NCBI RefSeq assembly: GCF_000576635.1
Contig: NZ_AVFL01000012.1
Coordinates: 1 to 64,000, forward strand
DNA: 64,000 bases
DNA from: Skermanella stibiiresistens SB22
GTDB taxonomy: Bacteria > Pseudomonadota > Alphaproteobacteria > Azospirillales > Azospirillaceae
Reading direction: 5' to 3'
Shown: one piece after another, positions 54,574-64,000 of the stretch
How positions within the stretch are numbered: position 1 is the stretch's first letter
Layout of the letters: every line of letters begins with the position of its first letter
Notes under the pieces: model-generated
The model's input: only the letters and a program-made list of their open reading frames with translations
What the model was told of the DNA's origin: nothing
Databases searched by the model: none
Made by a program: the position numbers and the translations under genes

Positions 54574-55226
54574 GGCGCCGGCTCCAGGTAGTCGTCCCAC
54601 AGGTCGATGTAGATCGCGTCCCTCGCCGGCGCGGTGTCGCCCCACAATTCTTGTCCGGTGAAGCGGACGCTGTAGCAGTGCTGGGGCTTGACGCCCTCGC
54701 CATGGGCATGGGTGTCGGGAAAGACGTAGACGCCGTGGTCGCGGTCGATCACGCCGGTGCGGCCCCGGCAGTAGCGCGGCACGCGGGTATGCCGGGGTGT
54801 CGTCACCTCGCGCACCAGCACCCGGGCGCCGACCTGGAAGCGCGGCGGCACCGTGTCGGGCAGCTTGGCGCTGACACCCTTGCGGAGGATCGCCGCGACC
54901 CGCTCCGGATTGGGCGGCGGCGTGTCTGCGAGGGCGGCGGGAGTGCCGGTCGCGACCTCGTCGGCGGTCATCAGGCCGGTGTCGAGCGCCAGCTTCTCGA
55001 CCGCCTTGAACCACAGCTCGAAATAGCTGCTGCCGAGATAGTCGAGCGGGTGGCGGTTCTCGCGGGCGTGGCGCGAGGTGTCGATGTTCCAGCGGCCGTG
55101 GAACCCCAGCGCCAGGGTGACCGCGAAGGCGCGGCGCTCCCATTCGGCATGGAACAGCGGATCGTTAGGATCGGTGTCGATCGGCCCCATCCCATGCATG
55201 CCGCCCATGTCATGCGCGCCGTTCAC
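54570..55226 (-). CDS. nthB: Nitrile hydratase beta subunit
   Basis: 218 residues from GTG 55226, which reads (M)[15 protein letters not shown], the normal beta start; the larger frame above is not the gene. Landmarks: [30 protein letters not shown] and the C-terminal [17 protein letters not shown]. Forms the alpha-beta heterodimer whose alpha subunit carries the metal. The four-base overlap with the alpha stop (GTGA) couples translation. Confidence 0.94.
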   Translation of the reverse strand: MNGAHDMGGMHGMGPIDTDPNDPLFHAEWERRAFAVTLALGFHGRWNIDTSRHARENRHPLDYLGSSYFELWFKAVEKLALDTGLMTADEVATGTPAALADTPPPNPERVAAILRKGVSAKLPDTVPPRFQVGARVLVREVTTPRHTRVPRYCRGRTGVIDRDHGVYVFPDTHAHGEGVKPQHCYSVRFTGQELWGDTAPARDAIYIDLWDDYLEPAP

Positions 55227-55909
55227 GGCGTTGACTCCATGGCCATCGGCTTGGCCGGAGACTTCGCTCGGGTCACGCCGATCATGCTGTCGCGGTTGAC
55301 CAAGTCGGCCAACTCGTCCTCGGCCATGCCCTCGGTCCCGGGCGGGCGCTCCGGCAGGACCAGATAGCGCAACTCCGCCGTGCTGTCCCAGACGCGGACC
55401 TCGACCTCGTCGGAGACGTCGGTGCCGAACTCCGCCAGCACGCCACGCGGATCCAGCACGGCCCGCGACCGGTAGGGGGCGGACTTGTACCAGACCGGCG
55501 GCAATCCCAGGACCGGCCATGGGTAGCAGGAGCATAGGGTGCAGACGACGAGGTTGTGGACGGTGGGCGTGTTCTCGACGACGACCATGTCCTCGCCCTG
55601 CCTGCCGGTGAAGCCGAACTCGGCGATGGCCGCCGTGGCGTCCTCCAGCAGGCGGCGCTTGTAGTCCGGATCGGTCCAGGCGCGGGCGACCACACGGGCG
55701 CCGTTGCGCGGGCCGACCTTGTGCTCGTAGGTGTCGATCAGGGCGTCCAGCGAGGCGGGGTCGACCAGCTTCTTGGCGACCAGCAACGCCTCCAGCGCCT
55801 TCACCCGCTGGGCGATCGGTGAGGCCGGGGCGGCGTGGGCGTGCCCGCTGGCGCCATGATCGTGGTCGTGATCATGGTCATGATCCCCGTGATGATCGTG
55901 GCCGCTCAT
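55223..55909 (-). CDS. nthA: Nitrile hydratase alpha subunit, cobalt type, with His-rich N terminus
   Basis: 228 residues. It hydrates nitriles to amides. The metal-binding motif VCTLCSC (122-128) has Thr at its third position, which marks the cobalt enzymes; iron enzymes have VCSLCSC. Residues 4-25 hold ten His interleaved with Asp, a His-rich metal-binding type extension ahead of the normal start near residue 31. Start ATG 55909 lies 2 bp after the SDR stop. No amidase gene follows in the cluster, so the fate of the amide is open. Confidence 0.95.
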   Translation of the reverse strand: MSGHDHHGDHDHDHDHDHGASGHAHAAPASPIAQRVKALEALLVAKKLVDPASLDALIDTYEHKVGPRNGARVVARAWTDPDYKRRLLEDATAAIAEFGFTGRQGEDMVVVENTPTVHNLVVCTLCSCYPWPVLGLPPVWYKSAPYRSRAVLDPRGVLAEFGTDVSDEVEVRVWDSTAELRYLVLPERPPGTEGMAEDELADLVNRDSMIGVTRAKSPAKPMAMESTP

Positions 55910-55911
55910 GG

Positions 55912-56712
55912 TCAGACGGTCCCCGCGTCCACGATGAAGGTCTGGGCCGAGCACATGGCGCTGTCGTCGGCTCCCAGGAACAGGACCATCCTCGCCACAT
56001 CATGGGGCTTCAGGGTGTCCTTGAGGCATTGGCGGTCGGTGTTGGCCGCCAGCTTCTCGGGCGTCACCCACAGGCTCTTCTGCCGCTCGGTCATGATCCA
56101 ACCGGGCGAGACGTGGTTGACCCGGATGGCCGAGGGGCCGAGGTCGCGGGCCAGGGCCCGGGTCAAGCCGACGACGCCGGCCTTGGCCGCCTGATAGACC
56201 GCGAGGTTGTCGGTGCAGATCTGCCACGAGGTCGAGCCCAGGTTGACGATCGAGCCGCCGCCCGCCTTGGCCATGCCGCCCGCCACCGCTTGCGCCATGA
56301 AGAACTGGTGCCGCAGGTTGACGTTGATGCGGTCGTCCCAATACTCGGGCGTCACCTCGGAGATGGTGTGCCGGTCGTCGCGCGCGGCGTTGTTGACCAG
56401 CACGCGAATGGGGCCAAGCTCCCCTTCGATCCGCTGGACGGCGGCCCGTCCGGCGGCGATGTCGGTCAGGTCGCACGCGACGAACAGGGGGGCGGTCACG
56501 CCGGCTTCGCGGAACACGCCGAGCAGGGCTTCGGCCGCCGCCTCGTCGCGGTCGATGAAGCCGACCTTGGCGCCCTGCACCGCGTAATGGGCCACGGTCG
56601 AGGCGCCGATCCCCGACGCTCCGCCCGTGATCAGCACCGCTTTGCCGTTCAAGCTGGGATACCGCGCGGCTTTGCCGGCGGCTTCGATATCGGCGACGGT
56701 CACGTCAGCCAT
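55912..56712 (-). CDS. SDR family oxidoreductase
   Basis: 266 residues, classical short-chain dehydrogenase. Cofactor site [10 protein letters not shown] near residue 29-38, LVNNAA, catalytic Ser in GSTSWQ and Tyr-x-x-x-Lys in YQAAKAG. Asp-rich second strand (GFIDRDE) suggests NAD(H) preference. Substrate unknown; relatives act on sugar acids and hydroxyacids. Directly upstream of the nitrile hydratase alpha gene (2-bp gap), so surely co-transcribed. Confidence 0.9.
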   Translation of the reverse strand: MADVTVADIEAAGKAARYPSLNGKAVLITGGASGIGASTVAHYAVQGAKVGFIDRDEAAAEALLGVFREAGVTAPLFVACDLTDIAAGRAAVQRIEGELGPIRVLVNNAARDDRHTISEVTPEYWDDRINVNLRHQFFMAQAVAGGMAKAGGGSIVNLGSTSWQICTDNLAVYQAAKAGVVGLTRALARDLGPSAIRVNHVSPGWIMTERQKSLWVTPEKLAANTDRQCLKDTLKPHDVARMVLFLGADDSAMCSAQTFIVDAGTV

Positions 56713-56763
56713 GTCATGGTCCTCTTGTGTGGTATGCGGGGCGGCACCGATCCGTCGATGGCG

Positions 56764-57579
<816 letters not shown>

Positions 57580-57656
57580 TCACCCGTGCGAACTGGTATG
57601 TCCACTCTCATCATGATCAGGCCCGCGCGGGAAGGGGTGCGCGCGTTTCGGCTCTT

Positions 57657-57688
57657 GCCTTACATACCGTCCGGACGGTATGTAAGGC
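57657..57688. promoter_or_regulatory. Perfect 32-bp palindrome, probable TetR operator
   Basis: Two perfect 16-bp halves without a spacer; the centre is ACCGTCCGGACGGT. It ends 3 bp before the tetR-like start codon and covers its ribosome site (AAGG). It also lies 156 bp upstream of the divergent SDR gene, so it could control both directions. Confidence 0.8.
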
Positions 57689-57691
57689 CCT

Positions 57692-58255
57692 ATGAACCAG
57701 TCCAGCGCATCCGGCCGCAAGCGCCAGCCCGAAGTGACCCAGCGGCGTCTTTTGGATGTGGCGGGGGAGATCGTCGGCGAGGACGGCGTCGCCGCCTTGA
57801 CGCTCGATGCCGTGGCGAAGCGGGCGGGGGTCAGCAAAGGTGGCTTGCTGCATCACTTCCCCAGCAAGCAAGCCTTGCTGGCGGCGATGGTCGAGACGAT
57901 GGCCGATCGCTTCATGCGAACGGCGGACGAACTGGGCGAAGACGATCCCGATCAGCGGGGGCGGGCCGCCCGCGCCTATGTCCGAACGGCGTTCAGCGAG
58001 CCCGACACCGAGATCCGGCGCTGGGCGGCGCTCAGCGCGGCTTTCATGTCGGACCCCAACCTGCTGGACGGCTGGCGGGAGAGGTTGAGGGAGGTTCGGG
58101 CGCGGGACCGTGAGGAATGCGCCGATCCGATCGCGGCCCTGGTCGCCCGGCTGGCCGCCGATGGCCTGTGGCTGGCGGATGTCGGCCGGCTGTACGACAT
58201 CGACGCCGAGACGAGATCGGCCCTGGCCGAGCGGCTGATCGCCCTGACACGGTAG
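57692..58255 (+). CDS. TetR family transcriptional regulator
   Basis: 187 residues. N-terminal helix-turn-helix VTQRRLLDVAGEIVGEDGVA to AVAKRAGVSKGGLLHHFPSK (about residues 15-60), then a ligand-binding domain with no clear relatives. The palindrome immediately upstream is almost certainly its own operator. It lies 9 bp before an SMR pump gene, the classic drug-regulated pair; control of the divergent SDR/nitrile hydratase operon is a second possibility. Confidence 0.92.
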   Translation: MNQSSASGRKRQPEVTQRRLLDVAGEIVGEDGVAALTLDAVAKRAGVSKGGLLHHFPSKQALLAAMVETMADRFMRTADELGEDDPDQRGRAARAYVRTAFSEPDTEIRRWAALSAAFMSDPNLLDGWRERLREVRARDREECADPIAALVARLAADGLWLADVGRLYDIDAETRSALAERLIALTR

Positions 58256-58264
58256 GAAGGTTCG

Positions 58265-58597
58265 ATGATGGCCTATGTGTTCCTGATCGTCGCCATCGTG
58301 CTGGAGGTCGTCGCGACCTCGGCCTTGCAGGCGTCCCAGCAGTTCACCCGGCCCTTGCCGGTCACGATCATGCTCGCGGGCTATGGGACGTCATTCTACC
58401 TGCTGTCGCTGGCGCTCATGACCCTGCCGGTCGGCATCGCCTACGCCATCTGGAGCGGGCTCGGGATCGTGCTGATCAGCCTGGTCGGCTTCGTTTGGTT
58501 CAAGCAGGCGCTGGACGCGCCGGCCGTCCTGGGGCTTGGCCTGATCGTGGCCGGCGTGATCGTCGTCAACGTGTTCTCGAAATCGGTGCCGCACTGA
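58265..58597 (+). CDS. Small multidrug resistance (SMR) family transporter
   Basis: 110 residues with four transmembrane helices. Glu14 (VLEVVATSALQAS) is the essential proton/drug-binding residue of the EmrE group, and the helix-4 GLGLIVAGVIVVN is typical. It exports cationic compounds such as quaternary ammonium in exchange for protons as a dimer. Co-transcribed with and probably controlled by the TetR regulator upstream. Some SMR proteins export guanidinium instead. Confidence 0.92.
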   Translation: MMAYVFLIVAIVLEVVATSALQASQQFTRPLPVTIMLAGYGTSFYLLSLALMTLPVGIAYAIWSGLGIVLISLVGFVWFKQALDAPAVLGLGLIVAGVIVVNVFSKSVPH

Positions 58598-58616
58598 CGG
58601 ATCGCAGGTACCGGCC

Positions 58617-59360
58617 TCAGGCGGCCTCGGCCATCTCGGCGATGGTGTCCAGGTCGGTCAGTTCGATCTTGTGACCATCCAGCAGACGAATCAGGCCCGC
58701 GGTCTTGAGGCAGGTGATGGTGCGGGAAACGGTCTCGATCGTCAGGCCGAGATAGTCGGCGATGTCGGCCCTGCCCATCGGCATCGACACGCGGGTGTCG
58801 CACAGGCCGCGCCTGGCCGCTTTCCGCGACAGCGACAGCAGGAAGGTGCAGAGCTTTTCCTTGGCCGTCTTGCGGCCCAGCAGGACCATCTGTTCCTGGG
58901 CGGTCAGCAGCTCGTTGGCGGTGACCGCCAGCAGCCGGCGGCGGATGATCGGGTTCTCGTCGATCAGCGTCTCCATCCGGCGACGGGGGAACCGGCGAAC
59001 GGCCGCCGTGGTGACCGCCTCGGCGGTGTAGAGATAGGTGTCGTTGAACGACAGGCCCAGGAAGTCGCCGGCCTCGACGAAGCCGATGATCTGGCGGCGC
59101 CCATCGGGCAGCAGCTTGAAGACGCGGATGGTGCCGCTGGTCACCTCGAAGACGTTTTCGGCGTGTTCGCCTTCGCGGAACAGCGGCAGGTCGCGTTCCA
59201 CGGTGGCGATCGAGGCGATTTCATCCAGGGCGTCGGAGGGGCGCATGGTCCAGCGGGAAGGATTGACCGGAGTGGCGGTCGCGTTGCGGCGAGCCTGGAC
59301 CAAGCCTCCCAGGGTGACGGATGTCGCGTTGACGTTGGCGATGGCAAGGGCTGGGGCCAT
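58617..59360 (-). CDS. Crp/Fnr family regulator (FixK/AadR-like)
   Basis: 247 residues. Cyclic-nucleotide-binding-type domain (about 55-165) and a C-terminal helix-turn-helix RADIADYLGLTIETVSRTITCL that matches FNR/FixK DNA recognition. It has no N-terminal Cys cluster, so it is FixK- rather than FNR-type and cannot sense oxygen by itself. Divergent from cydDC across 135 bp, where repeated CGTAAG half-sites lie. Control of cydDC is inference. Confidence 0.9.
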   Translation of the reverse strand: MAPALAIANVNATSVTLGGLVQARRNATATPVNPSRWTMRPSDALDEIASIATVERDLPLFREGEHAENVFEVTSGTIRVFKLLPDGRRQIIGFVEAGDFLGLSFNDTYLYTAEAVTTAAVRRFPRRRMETLIDENPIIRRRLLAVTANELLTAQEQMVLLGRKTAKEKLCTFLLSLSRKAARRGLCDTRVSMPMGRADIADYLGLTIETVSRTITCLKTAGLIRLLDGHKIELTDLDTIAEMAEAA

Positions 59361-59402
59361 GATGTCTCTACCTCTCCACTCCGATTGATCGGATGTCGCG
59401 GA

Positions 59403-59419
59403 CTTACGCCGTCCGTAAG
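59403..59419. promoter_or_regulatory. Inverted repeat CTTACG-N5-CGTAAG in the cydD upstream region
   Basis: Perfect 6-bp arms around CCGTC. The CGTAAG half-site recurs twice downstream (59465-59470 and 59479-59484) in the 14-bp repeat. Confidence 0.45.
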
Positions 59420-59462
59420 CGAGGTATAGGGCCAGCCGGCGGCGCGGCTAAGTTCGGGATTT

Positions 59463-59499
59463 TACGTAAGGGTTTGTACGTAAGGGGTTTTACGTATGG
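59463..59499. repeat. 14-bp direct repeat, three copies, reaching the cydD start
   Basis: TACGTAAGG at 59463 and 59477 and TACGTATGG at 59491, spaced exactly 14 bases apart. The last copy contains the ATG of cydD. TACGTA at each copy is itself palindromic. Confidence 0.7.
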
Positions 59500-61238
59500 A
59501 CGGCCAGCATATGTCAGGTGGCGGGATCGACCAAGGAAACGGGGGACTGGTGACCGATCGGCAGGCGGCTAGGTGGCTCAAGGATCTGTCGAAGCGGGCC
59601 CGGCTGGGCGTCGGGCTGGCGGTTGGCGCCGGTTTCGCGAGCGGATTGCTGCTGCTGGTCCAGGCGGGGCTGATCGCCCATGTGCTCCACGCCGCCATCG
59701 TCGATCACGCGCCGCGCGCCGACTTGATGCCGGCGCTGTGGGGATTGCTCGCGATCTACGGCGCGCGGGCGTTCTGCGCCTGGGGGGCGGAGGTGGCGGG
59801 ATTCTCGGCGGCTGCGGGTGTTAGGGCGGGGCTTCGGCGGGAGGTCTACGCGCATATCGGCCGGCTGGGGCCGGCCTATGTCGCCGGGCGGCACAGCGGC
59901 GATCTCGCCACGGTGCTGGTCGAGCGGGTCGACGCGCTCGATGGCTACTTCGCGCGGTTCCTACCCCAGATGGCCTTGTCGGTGTTGGTGCCGCTGACGC
60001 TGCTGGCGGCGATCTTCCCGGTCAACTGGGTGGTCGGCGGCATGCTGCTGCTGGCCGCACCCTTCGTGCCGCTGTTCATGTCGCTGATCGGCATGGGCGC
60101 CGCGGCGGCCAGCCGCAAGCAGTTCGACACCCTGGCCCGGATGGGCGGGCACTTCCTGGACAGGCTCCAGGGGCTGACAACGTTGAAGCTGTTCGGTCAG
60201 GCGCGGCGGGAATTGGACCTGATCCGGCACGTGTCGGACGAGTACCGGCAGCGCACCATGGGCGTGCTGCGCATCGCGTTCCTGTCCTCCGCCGTGCTGG
60301 AGTTGTTCAGCGCGATGGCGGTGGCCGTGGTGGCGGTCTATGTCGGGTTCAGCCTGCTGGGCTATGTCCGGTTCGGCCCGAGCGGCGGGGTCACGCTGGC
60401 GACCGGCTTGTTCGTTCTGCTGCTCGCGCCGGAGTTCTTCTTTCCCCTTCGGCAACTGGCGGCGCATTACCATGACAGGGCCGCGGCGGTCGGGGCGGCG
60501 GCGCGCATCCTGGAGGTGCTGGAAACTCCGGTGGAGCCGCGTGCCGGTATCCACGCGCCGGCGGGCGCCGGTCCGATGGCGCTGGAGATGGTCGGCGTCA
60601 GCTTCGTCCATGGGGTTGGCGAGGGCGCCAGGCCGGTGCTTGATGGCTTCTCGCTCAACGTCGAGGCGGGCGAGCGGGTGGCGCTGGTCGGGCCGAGCGG
60701 TGCCGGCAAGTCCACCGTCATCAGCCTGTTCCTCGGCTTCCTGCGGCCGGGAGCGGGGGTGGTTCGGATCGGCGGTTTGGAGGTCGGGCGGATCGATCCC
60801 GCCGAAGTCACCGCCTGGGTCGGGCAGAACCCCCACCTGTTCCACGGCACGATCCGCGACAACATCCGGCTCGCCCGGCCCGACGCGGAGGAGGACGAGA
60901 TCCAGGCCGCCGCCGACGAGGCGCGGGTGACCGACTTCGCGGCGCGTCTGCCCCAGGGGTTGGATACCCTGATCGGGCAGCGTGGCCATGGCATCTCCGG
61001 GGGCGAGGCCCGACGGGTCGCCTTGGCCAGGGCGTATCTCAAGGACGCGCCAATCCTGTTGCTGGACGAGCCGACGGCGGGGCTGGATGCCGCCAACGAG
61101 GCGCTGGTGCTGAAGGCGCTCGATACGCTGGCGCGGGGCCGAACCGTCCTGATCGCGACCCACAGTCTGTCGGGCATCGGCTGGGCCGACCGCGCGATCC
61201 CGATCGAGGGCACCGCCGAGGTGGTGGCCGATGCGTGA
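59496..61238 (+). CDS. cydD: Thiol reductant ABC exporter subunit CydD
   Basis: 580 residues. N-terminal six-helix exporter domain, Walker A GPSGAGKST near residue 399, signature SGGEARRVALARA and Walker B ILLLDEPTAGLD. CydDC exports glutathione and cysteine to the periplasm and is needed for cytochrome bd assembly. The ATG at 59496 is preceded by AAGGGG; GTG 59550 is another possible start. It overlaps cydC by eight bases. No cydAB in the window. Confidence 0.93.
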   Translation: MDGQHMSGGGIDQGNGGLVTDRQAARWLKDLSKRARLGVGLAVGAGFASGLLLLVQAGLIAHVLHAAIVDHAPRADLMPALWGLLAIYGARAFCAWGAEVAGFSAAAGVRAGLRREVYAHIGRLGPAYVAGRHSGDLATVLVERVDALDGYFARFLPQMALSVLVPLTLLAAIFPVNWVVGGMLLLAAPFVPLFMSLIGMGAAAASRKQFDTLARMGGHFLDRLQGLTTLKLFGQARRELDLIRHVSDEYRQRTMGVLRIAFLSSAVLELFSAMAVAVVAVYVGFSLLGYVRFGPSGGVTLATGLFVLLLAPEFFFPLRQLAAHYHDRAAAVGAAARILEVLETPVEPRAGIHAPAGAGPMALEMVGVSFVHGVGEGARPVLDGFSLNVEAGERVALVGPSGAGKSTVISLFLGFLRPGAGVVRIGGLEVGRIDPAEVTAWVGQNPHLFHGTIRDNIRLARPDAEEDEIQAAADEARVTDFAARLPQGLDTLIGQRGHGISGGEARRVALARAYLKDAPILLLDEPTAGLDAANEALVLKALDTLARGRTVLIATHSLSGIGWADRAIPIEGTAEVVADA

Positions 61239-62901
61239 TCTGTGGCCTTTCCTGAAGCTGTTCGCCGGGCATCGCTGGCGCATGGCGCTGGGAGCCTCGC
61301 TGATGCTGGTGACGCTGGCGGCGGGCATCGGCCTGCTGGGGCTGTCCGGCTGGTTCATCACCGGCAGCGCGCTGGCTGGATTGGGACTGGGTGCGGCGGG
61401 CTTCAACATCTTCACCCCCAGCGCCGGCATCCGGGCCGCCGCGCTGGTCAGGACCGCCGGACGCTACGCCGAGCGCACGGTCAACCACGAGGCGACGTTC
61501 CGGCTGCTGGCCGACATGCGCTCGTGGCTGTTCGCCAAGGCGATGCCGCTCGACGCCGGGCAGGTGGCCCGGCTGACCGGTGGCGACCTGCTGACCCGGC
61601 TGACCGCCGACATCGACGCGCTCGACAACCTCTATTTGCGGGTCGTGGCACCCAGCGTGGTGGCGTTGCTGACGGCGGTGGGCGTGCTGGTGCCGCTCGG
61701 CTGGATCGACCCGATGGTGGCGCTGGTGACGGTGGCGCTGATGCTGGCGGCGGGTGTCGGCGTTCCGGTGCTGGCGGAACGGCTGGGATCAGCGACGGGT
61801 GGGGAATTGGTGACGCTGGGCGCCAGCTTGCGGACGCGCGCCGTGGATGGCATCCAAGGGCTCGCCGATCTGCGGGCCTTCGCGGCGGACGGCCGCCAGC
61901 TGGAGGCGATCTCCAGCGACACCGACGCGTTGATCGCCCGGCAGAGGCGGATGAGTTCCATCACCGGCCTGTCCGCCGCCCTGACCATGCTGGTATCGGG
62001 CGCCGCCGTCTGGCTGGCGCTGGTGCTGGTGGTCGGCGAGGTCGAGCGCGGCGATGTCGAGGGGCCGATGGCGGCCTTGGTCGTCTTCGTGGTGATGGCG
62101 GTGTTCGAGGCGGTGGCCCCGTTGCCGCTGGCCTACCAATACCTGGGACGAACCCGCGCCGCCGCGCGCCGCCTGCTGGAGATCGCCGAGACGGTCCCCC
62201 AGGTGCGCGACCCGGCGACGCCCGTGGCGCCGCCGACCGAGTTCACGCTGCGGTTCGAGGATGTCGATTTCGGACACGGCGGCAATCCCGTCCTGAGCGA
62301 CCTTGACCTGGAACTACCCCAAGGCCGGACGACGGTGCTGCTGGGCCCGAGCGGTGTCGGCAAATCGACCATCGCCAACTTGGCGCTGCGCCTGATCGAT
62401 CCCGATGCCGGCCGCGTCACGCTGGGCGGCGTCGACCTGCGTGACCTCCGGCAGGAGGACTTGCACGCGCTGATGGCCCACGTCAGCCAGGGAACCCATC
62501 TGTTCGCCGCCGATATCCGTGAAAACCTGCTGATGGGCAGGCGGGACGCCAGCAACGACGATCTATGGGACGCGCTGGAGGTCGTGCGGATGGCCGATTT
62601 CGTCGAGGGTCTGCCCGACGGTATCCTGACTTGGTCCGGCGAGAACGGCGTGCTGCTGTCCGGAGGTCAGGCCCGGCGCGTGGCCCTGGCGCGCGCCTTG
62701 CTGAAGAACGCGCCAGTCCTGGTGCTGGACGAGCCAACCGAAGGGCTGGACGCCGCGACCGAGGCGGCCCTGATGCGGGAGTTGCGGCCGCGCTTGGCGG
62801 GCCGCACCGTGCTGCTGATCACCCACCGGGAGTCGATGCTCGCCGACACCGACATCGTGTGGCGGATGGCCGAGGGCCCCGTTTTGTCCGCGCGATCATG
62901 A
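61231..62901 (+). CDS. cydC: Thiol reductant ABC exporter subunit CydC
   Basis: 556 residues, partner of CydD. Six-helix membrane domain (start WPFLKLFAGHRWRMALGAS), Walker A GPSGVGKST near residue 372, signature LLSGGQARRVALARA and Walker B VLVLDEPTEGLD. The start lies inside the end of cydD. Order and length are standard. Confidence 0.93.
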   Translation: MRDLWPFLKLFAGHRWRMALGASLMLVTLAAGIGLLGLSGWFITGSALAGLGLGAAGFNIFTPSAGIRAAALVRTAGRYAERTVNHEATFRLLADMRSWLFAKAMPLDAGQVARLTGGDLLTRLTADIDALDNLYLRVVAPSVVALLTAVGVLVPLGWIDPMVALVTVALMLAAGVGVPVLAERLGSATGGELVTLGASLRTRAVDGIQGLADLRAFAADGRQLEAISSDTDALIARQRRMSSITGLSAALTMLVSGAAVWLALVLVVGEVERGDVEGPMAALVVFVVMAVFEAVAPLPLAYQYLGRTRAAARRLLEIAETVPQVRDPATPVAPPTEFTLRFEDVDFGHGGNPVLSDLDLELPQGRTTVLLGPSGVGKSTIANLALRLIDPDAGRVTLGGVDLRDLRQEDLHALMAHVSQGTHLFAADIRENLLMGRRDASNDDLWDALEVVRMADFVEGLPDGILTWSGENGVLLSGGQARRVALARALLKNAPVLVLDEPTEGLDAATEAALMRELRPRLAGRTVLLITHRESMLADTDIVWRMAEGPVLSARS

Positions 62902-62956
62902 CCGGGTTCGGGTGTTGACACGGCCAAGCGCCGACATCCTTGGAGGAAACCGTCCC

Positions 62957-64000
62957 ATGCCCAAGCTTCGCCCCATCACACTCGCCGCCGCGGTCGCGCT
63001 GTCGACATCCGCCGGTCCCGTCCTCGCGGCCGATCAGGCCGCCGAGGATCTGTTGAAGCGGGCTGAGGCGGAGCGGTCGGACTATCTGGCGACTTTGGAG
63101 CAACTGGTCTCGATCGATACCGGCACCGGTCAGGAGGCCGGCATCTCCAAGGTTCAGGGCATGCTGGTGGACCGGCTGAAGGCTCTGGGAGCCGAGGTCC
63201 AGGTGACGCCGGCGGAGCCGTCGGTTGGGGGAAACATCGTCGGCACCTTGAAGGGCACGGGCGATGCCAAGTTCATGCTGATGATCCATTATGACACGGT
63301 GTTCGGTCCCGGCGCCGCCGCCCAGCGGCCGTTCAAGGTCGAGGGCGACCGGATCACCGGCCCCGGTGTCGCCGATGGCAAGGGCGGTGTCGCGATGGTG
63401 CTCCATTCGCTGAAGCTGCTGCGCGACCAGAACTTCGACCGCTACGGCACGATCACGGTGCTGTTCAATCCGGACGAGGAGATGGGATCGCGCGGGTCGC
63501 GGAGGATGATCGCCGATCTGGCCAAGTCGCAGGATTACGTCTTCTCCTATGAGCCGCCGGACAAGGATGCCGTCACGACCGCGACCAATGGCATCAACAC
63601 GGTCTTCCTGGATGTGAAGGGCAGGGCGTCGCATGCCGGTTCCGCTCCGGAGGAGGGGCGCAACGCCATCACGGAACTGGCGCACCAGTTGGTCCAACTG
63701 AAGGATCTCGGGGACCCAGCCAAGGGCACGACGGTCAACTGGACGATCGTCAAGGGGGGCGAGAAGCGCAACATCATCCCCGACGCCGCCTCCGCCGAGG
63801 GGGACATGCGCTATTCCGACCTGACCGAGACCGACCGCGTGCTGGCCGATGGCAAGCGGATCATTGGACAGACGCTGATCCCCGACACGGAAGTGGCGTT
63901 CCGCGTCGAGAAGGGCCGGCCGCCGCTGGCGCGGAACCTGGCATCACAGGAGTTGGCGGGCCTCGCCAAGGAGCGCTATGGCCGGATCGGGCGCGACTTG
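62957..64000 (+). CDS. M20 family metallopeptidase (glutamate carboxypeptidase/CPG2-like), 3' truncated
   Basis: 348 residues are visible before the window ends. A signal peptide (LAAAVALSTSAGPVLA, cut near residue 24) sends it to the periplasm. Di-zinc ligands are seen: IHYDTVF with His and Asp, GPGVADGKGG with the bridging Asp, and NPDEEMGS with the catalytic Glu pair; the dimerisation domain (GRASHAGSAPEEGRNA) has begun. Relatives remove C-terminal glutamate from folates or peptides. GGAGG precedes the ATG. Confidence 0.9.
   Translation, partial: MPKLRPITLAAAVALSTSAGPVLAADQAAEDLLKRAEAERSDYLATLEQLVSIDTGTGQEAGISKVQGMLVDRLKALGAEVQVTPAEPSVGGNIVGTLKGTGDAKFMLMIHYDTVFGPGAAAQRPFKVEGDRITGPGVADGKGGVAMVLHSLKLLRDQNFDRYGTITVLFNPDEEMGSRGSRRMIADLAKSQDYVFSYEPPDKDAVTTATNGINTVFLDVKGRASHAGSAPEEGRNAITELAHQLVQLKDLGDPAKGTTVNWTIVKGGEKRNIIPDAASAEGDMRYSDLTETDRVLADGKRIIGQTLIPDTEVAFRVEKGRPPLARNLASQELAGLAKERYGRIGRDL

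Noticed and set aside
58617-59360. FNR oxygen sensor
   Set aside because: The N-terminal Cys cluster of FNR is missing, so it is called FixK/Crp-like instead.

Overview
This is a 64 kb stretch of a high-GC alphaproteobacterial chromosome. The best guess is a member of the Rhodospirillales (Azospirillum/Skermanella-like). That rests on the phasin next to clpS-clpA, the Anbu peptidase, the GC-rich codon use and the repeat style; it is inference, because no rRNA or other marker gene is present. Nearly all of the window is ordinary, densely packed chromosome. There is no complete prophage, insertion sequence, CRISPR array, tRNA or rRNA.

Left third (1-23 kb): the 3' part of a molybdenum hydroxylase FAD subunit, a soluble cytochrome c, a GNAT enzyme, an iron(III)-type ABC importer whose ATPase gene lies convergent to the other two, and an orphan UgpC/MalK-type ATPase. 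A 1 kb gene-free stretch with REP-like palindromes follows, then an isolated phage-terminase-like small subunit, the pseudouridine salvage pair psuK-psuG, a nuclease/ATP-dependent ligase repair pair, a YciF ferritin-like protein with a candidate stress-sigma promoter, a transglutaminase-like protein, a disulfide-type flavoprotein reductase, a CNNM/CBS membrane protein, a molybdopterin oxidoreductase, and a vWA-plus-DnaJ pair.

Middle (23-48 kb): galU, ugd and a phosphomannomutase/phosphoglucomutase supply UDP-glucose, UDP-glucuronate and sugar phosphates for polysaccharide. Then come a nicotinamidase-like hydrolase, a DacA-type carboxypeptidase with a SPOR domain, a lipoprotein, an Anbu peptidase and a phasin whose promoter is bracketed by two TGC-rich palindromes matching the PhaR operator. 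After these are clpS-clpA, a CoA-transferase, a DUF482-type acyltransferase and ridA separated by a 26-bp tandem repeat, a chemoreceptor, a GH13 glucosidase, and the conserved prkA-yeaH-spoVR stress cassette behind a 1 kb gene-free leader region containing large palindromes.

Right part (48-64 kb): small stress-type proteins, a hemerythrin and an NsrR-like Rrf2 regulator with an unusual glycine-rich insertion in its cluster loop. A long leftward gene set follows: two SDR dehydrogenases, a cobalt-type nitrile hydratase (alpha, beta, accessory protein) and a tripartite tricarboxylate transporter (TctC-TctB-TctA). Divergent from it lies a TetR regulator plus SMR pump behind a perfect 32-bp palindrome. 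The window ends with a Crp/Fnr-type regulator divergent from cydD-cydC, and an M20 peptidase cut by the window edge.

No gene cluster here looks like a wholly new system. The most useful leads are the nitrile hydratase/TTT/SDR operon, the altered NsrR loop, and the unexplained palindromic or repeated DNA upstream of prkA, cydD, tetR and between ridA and its neighbour.
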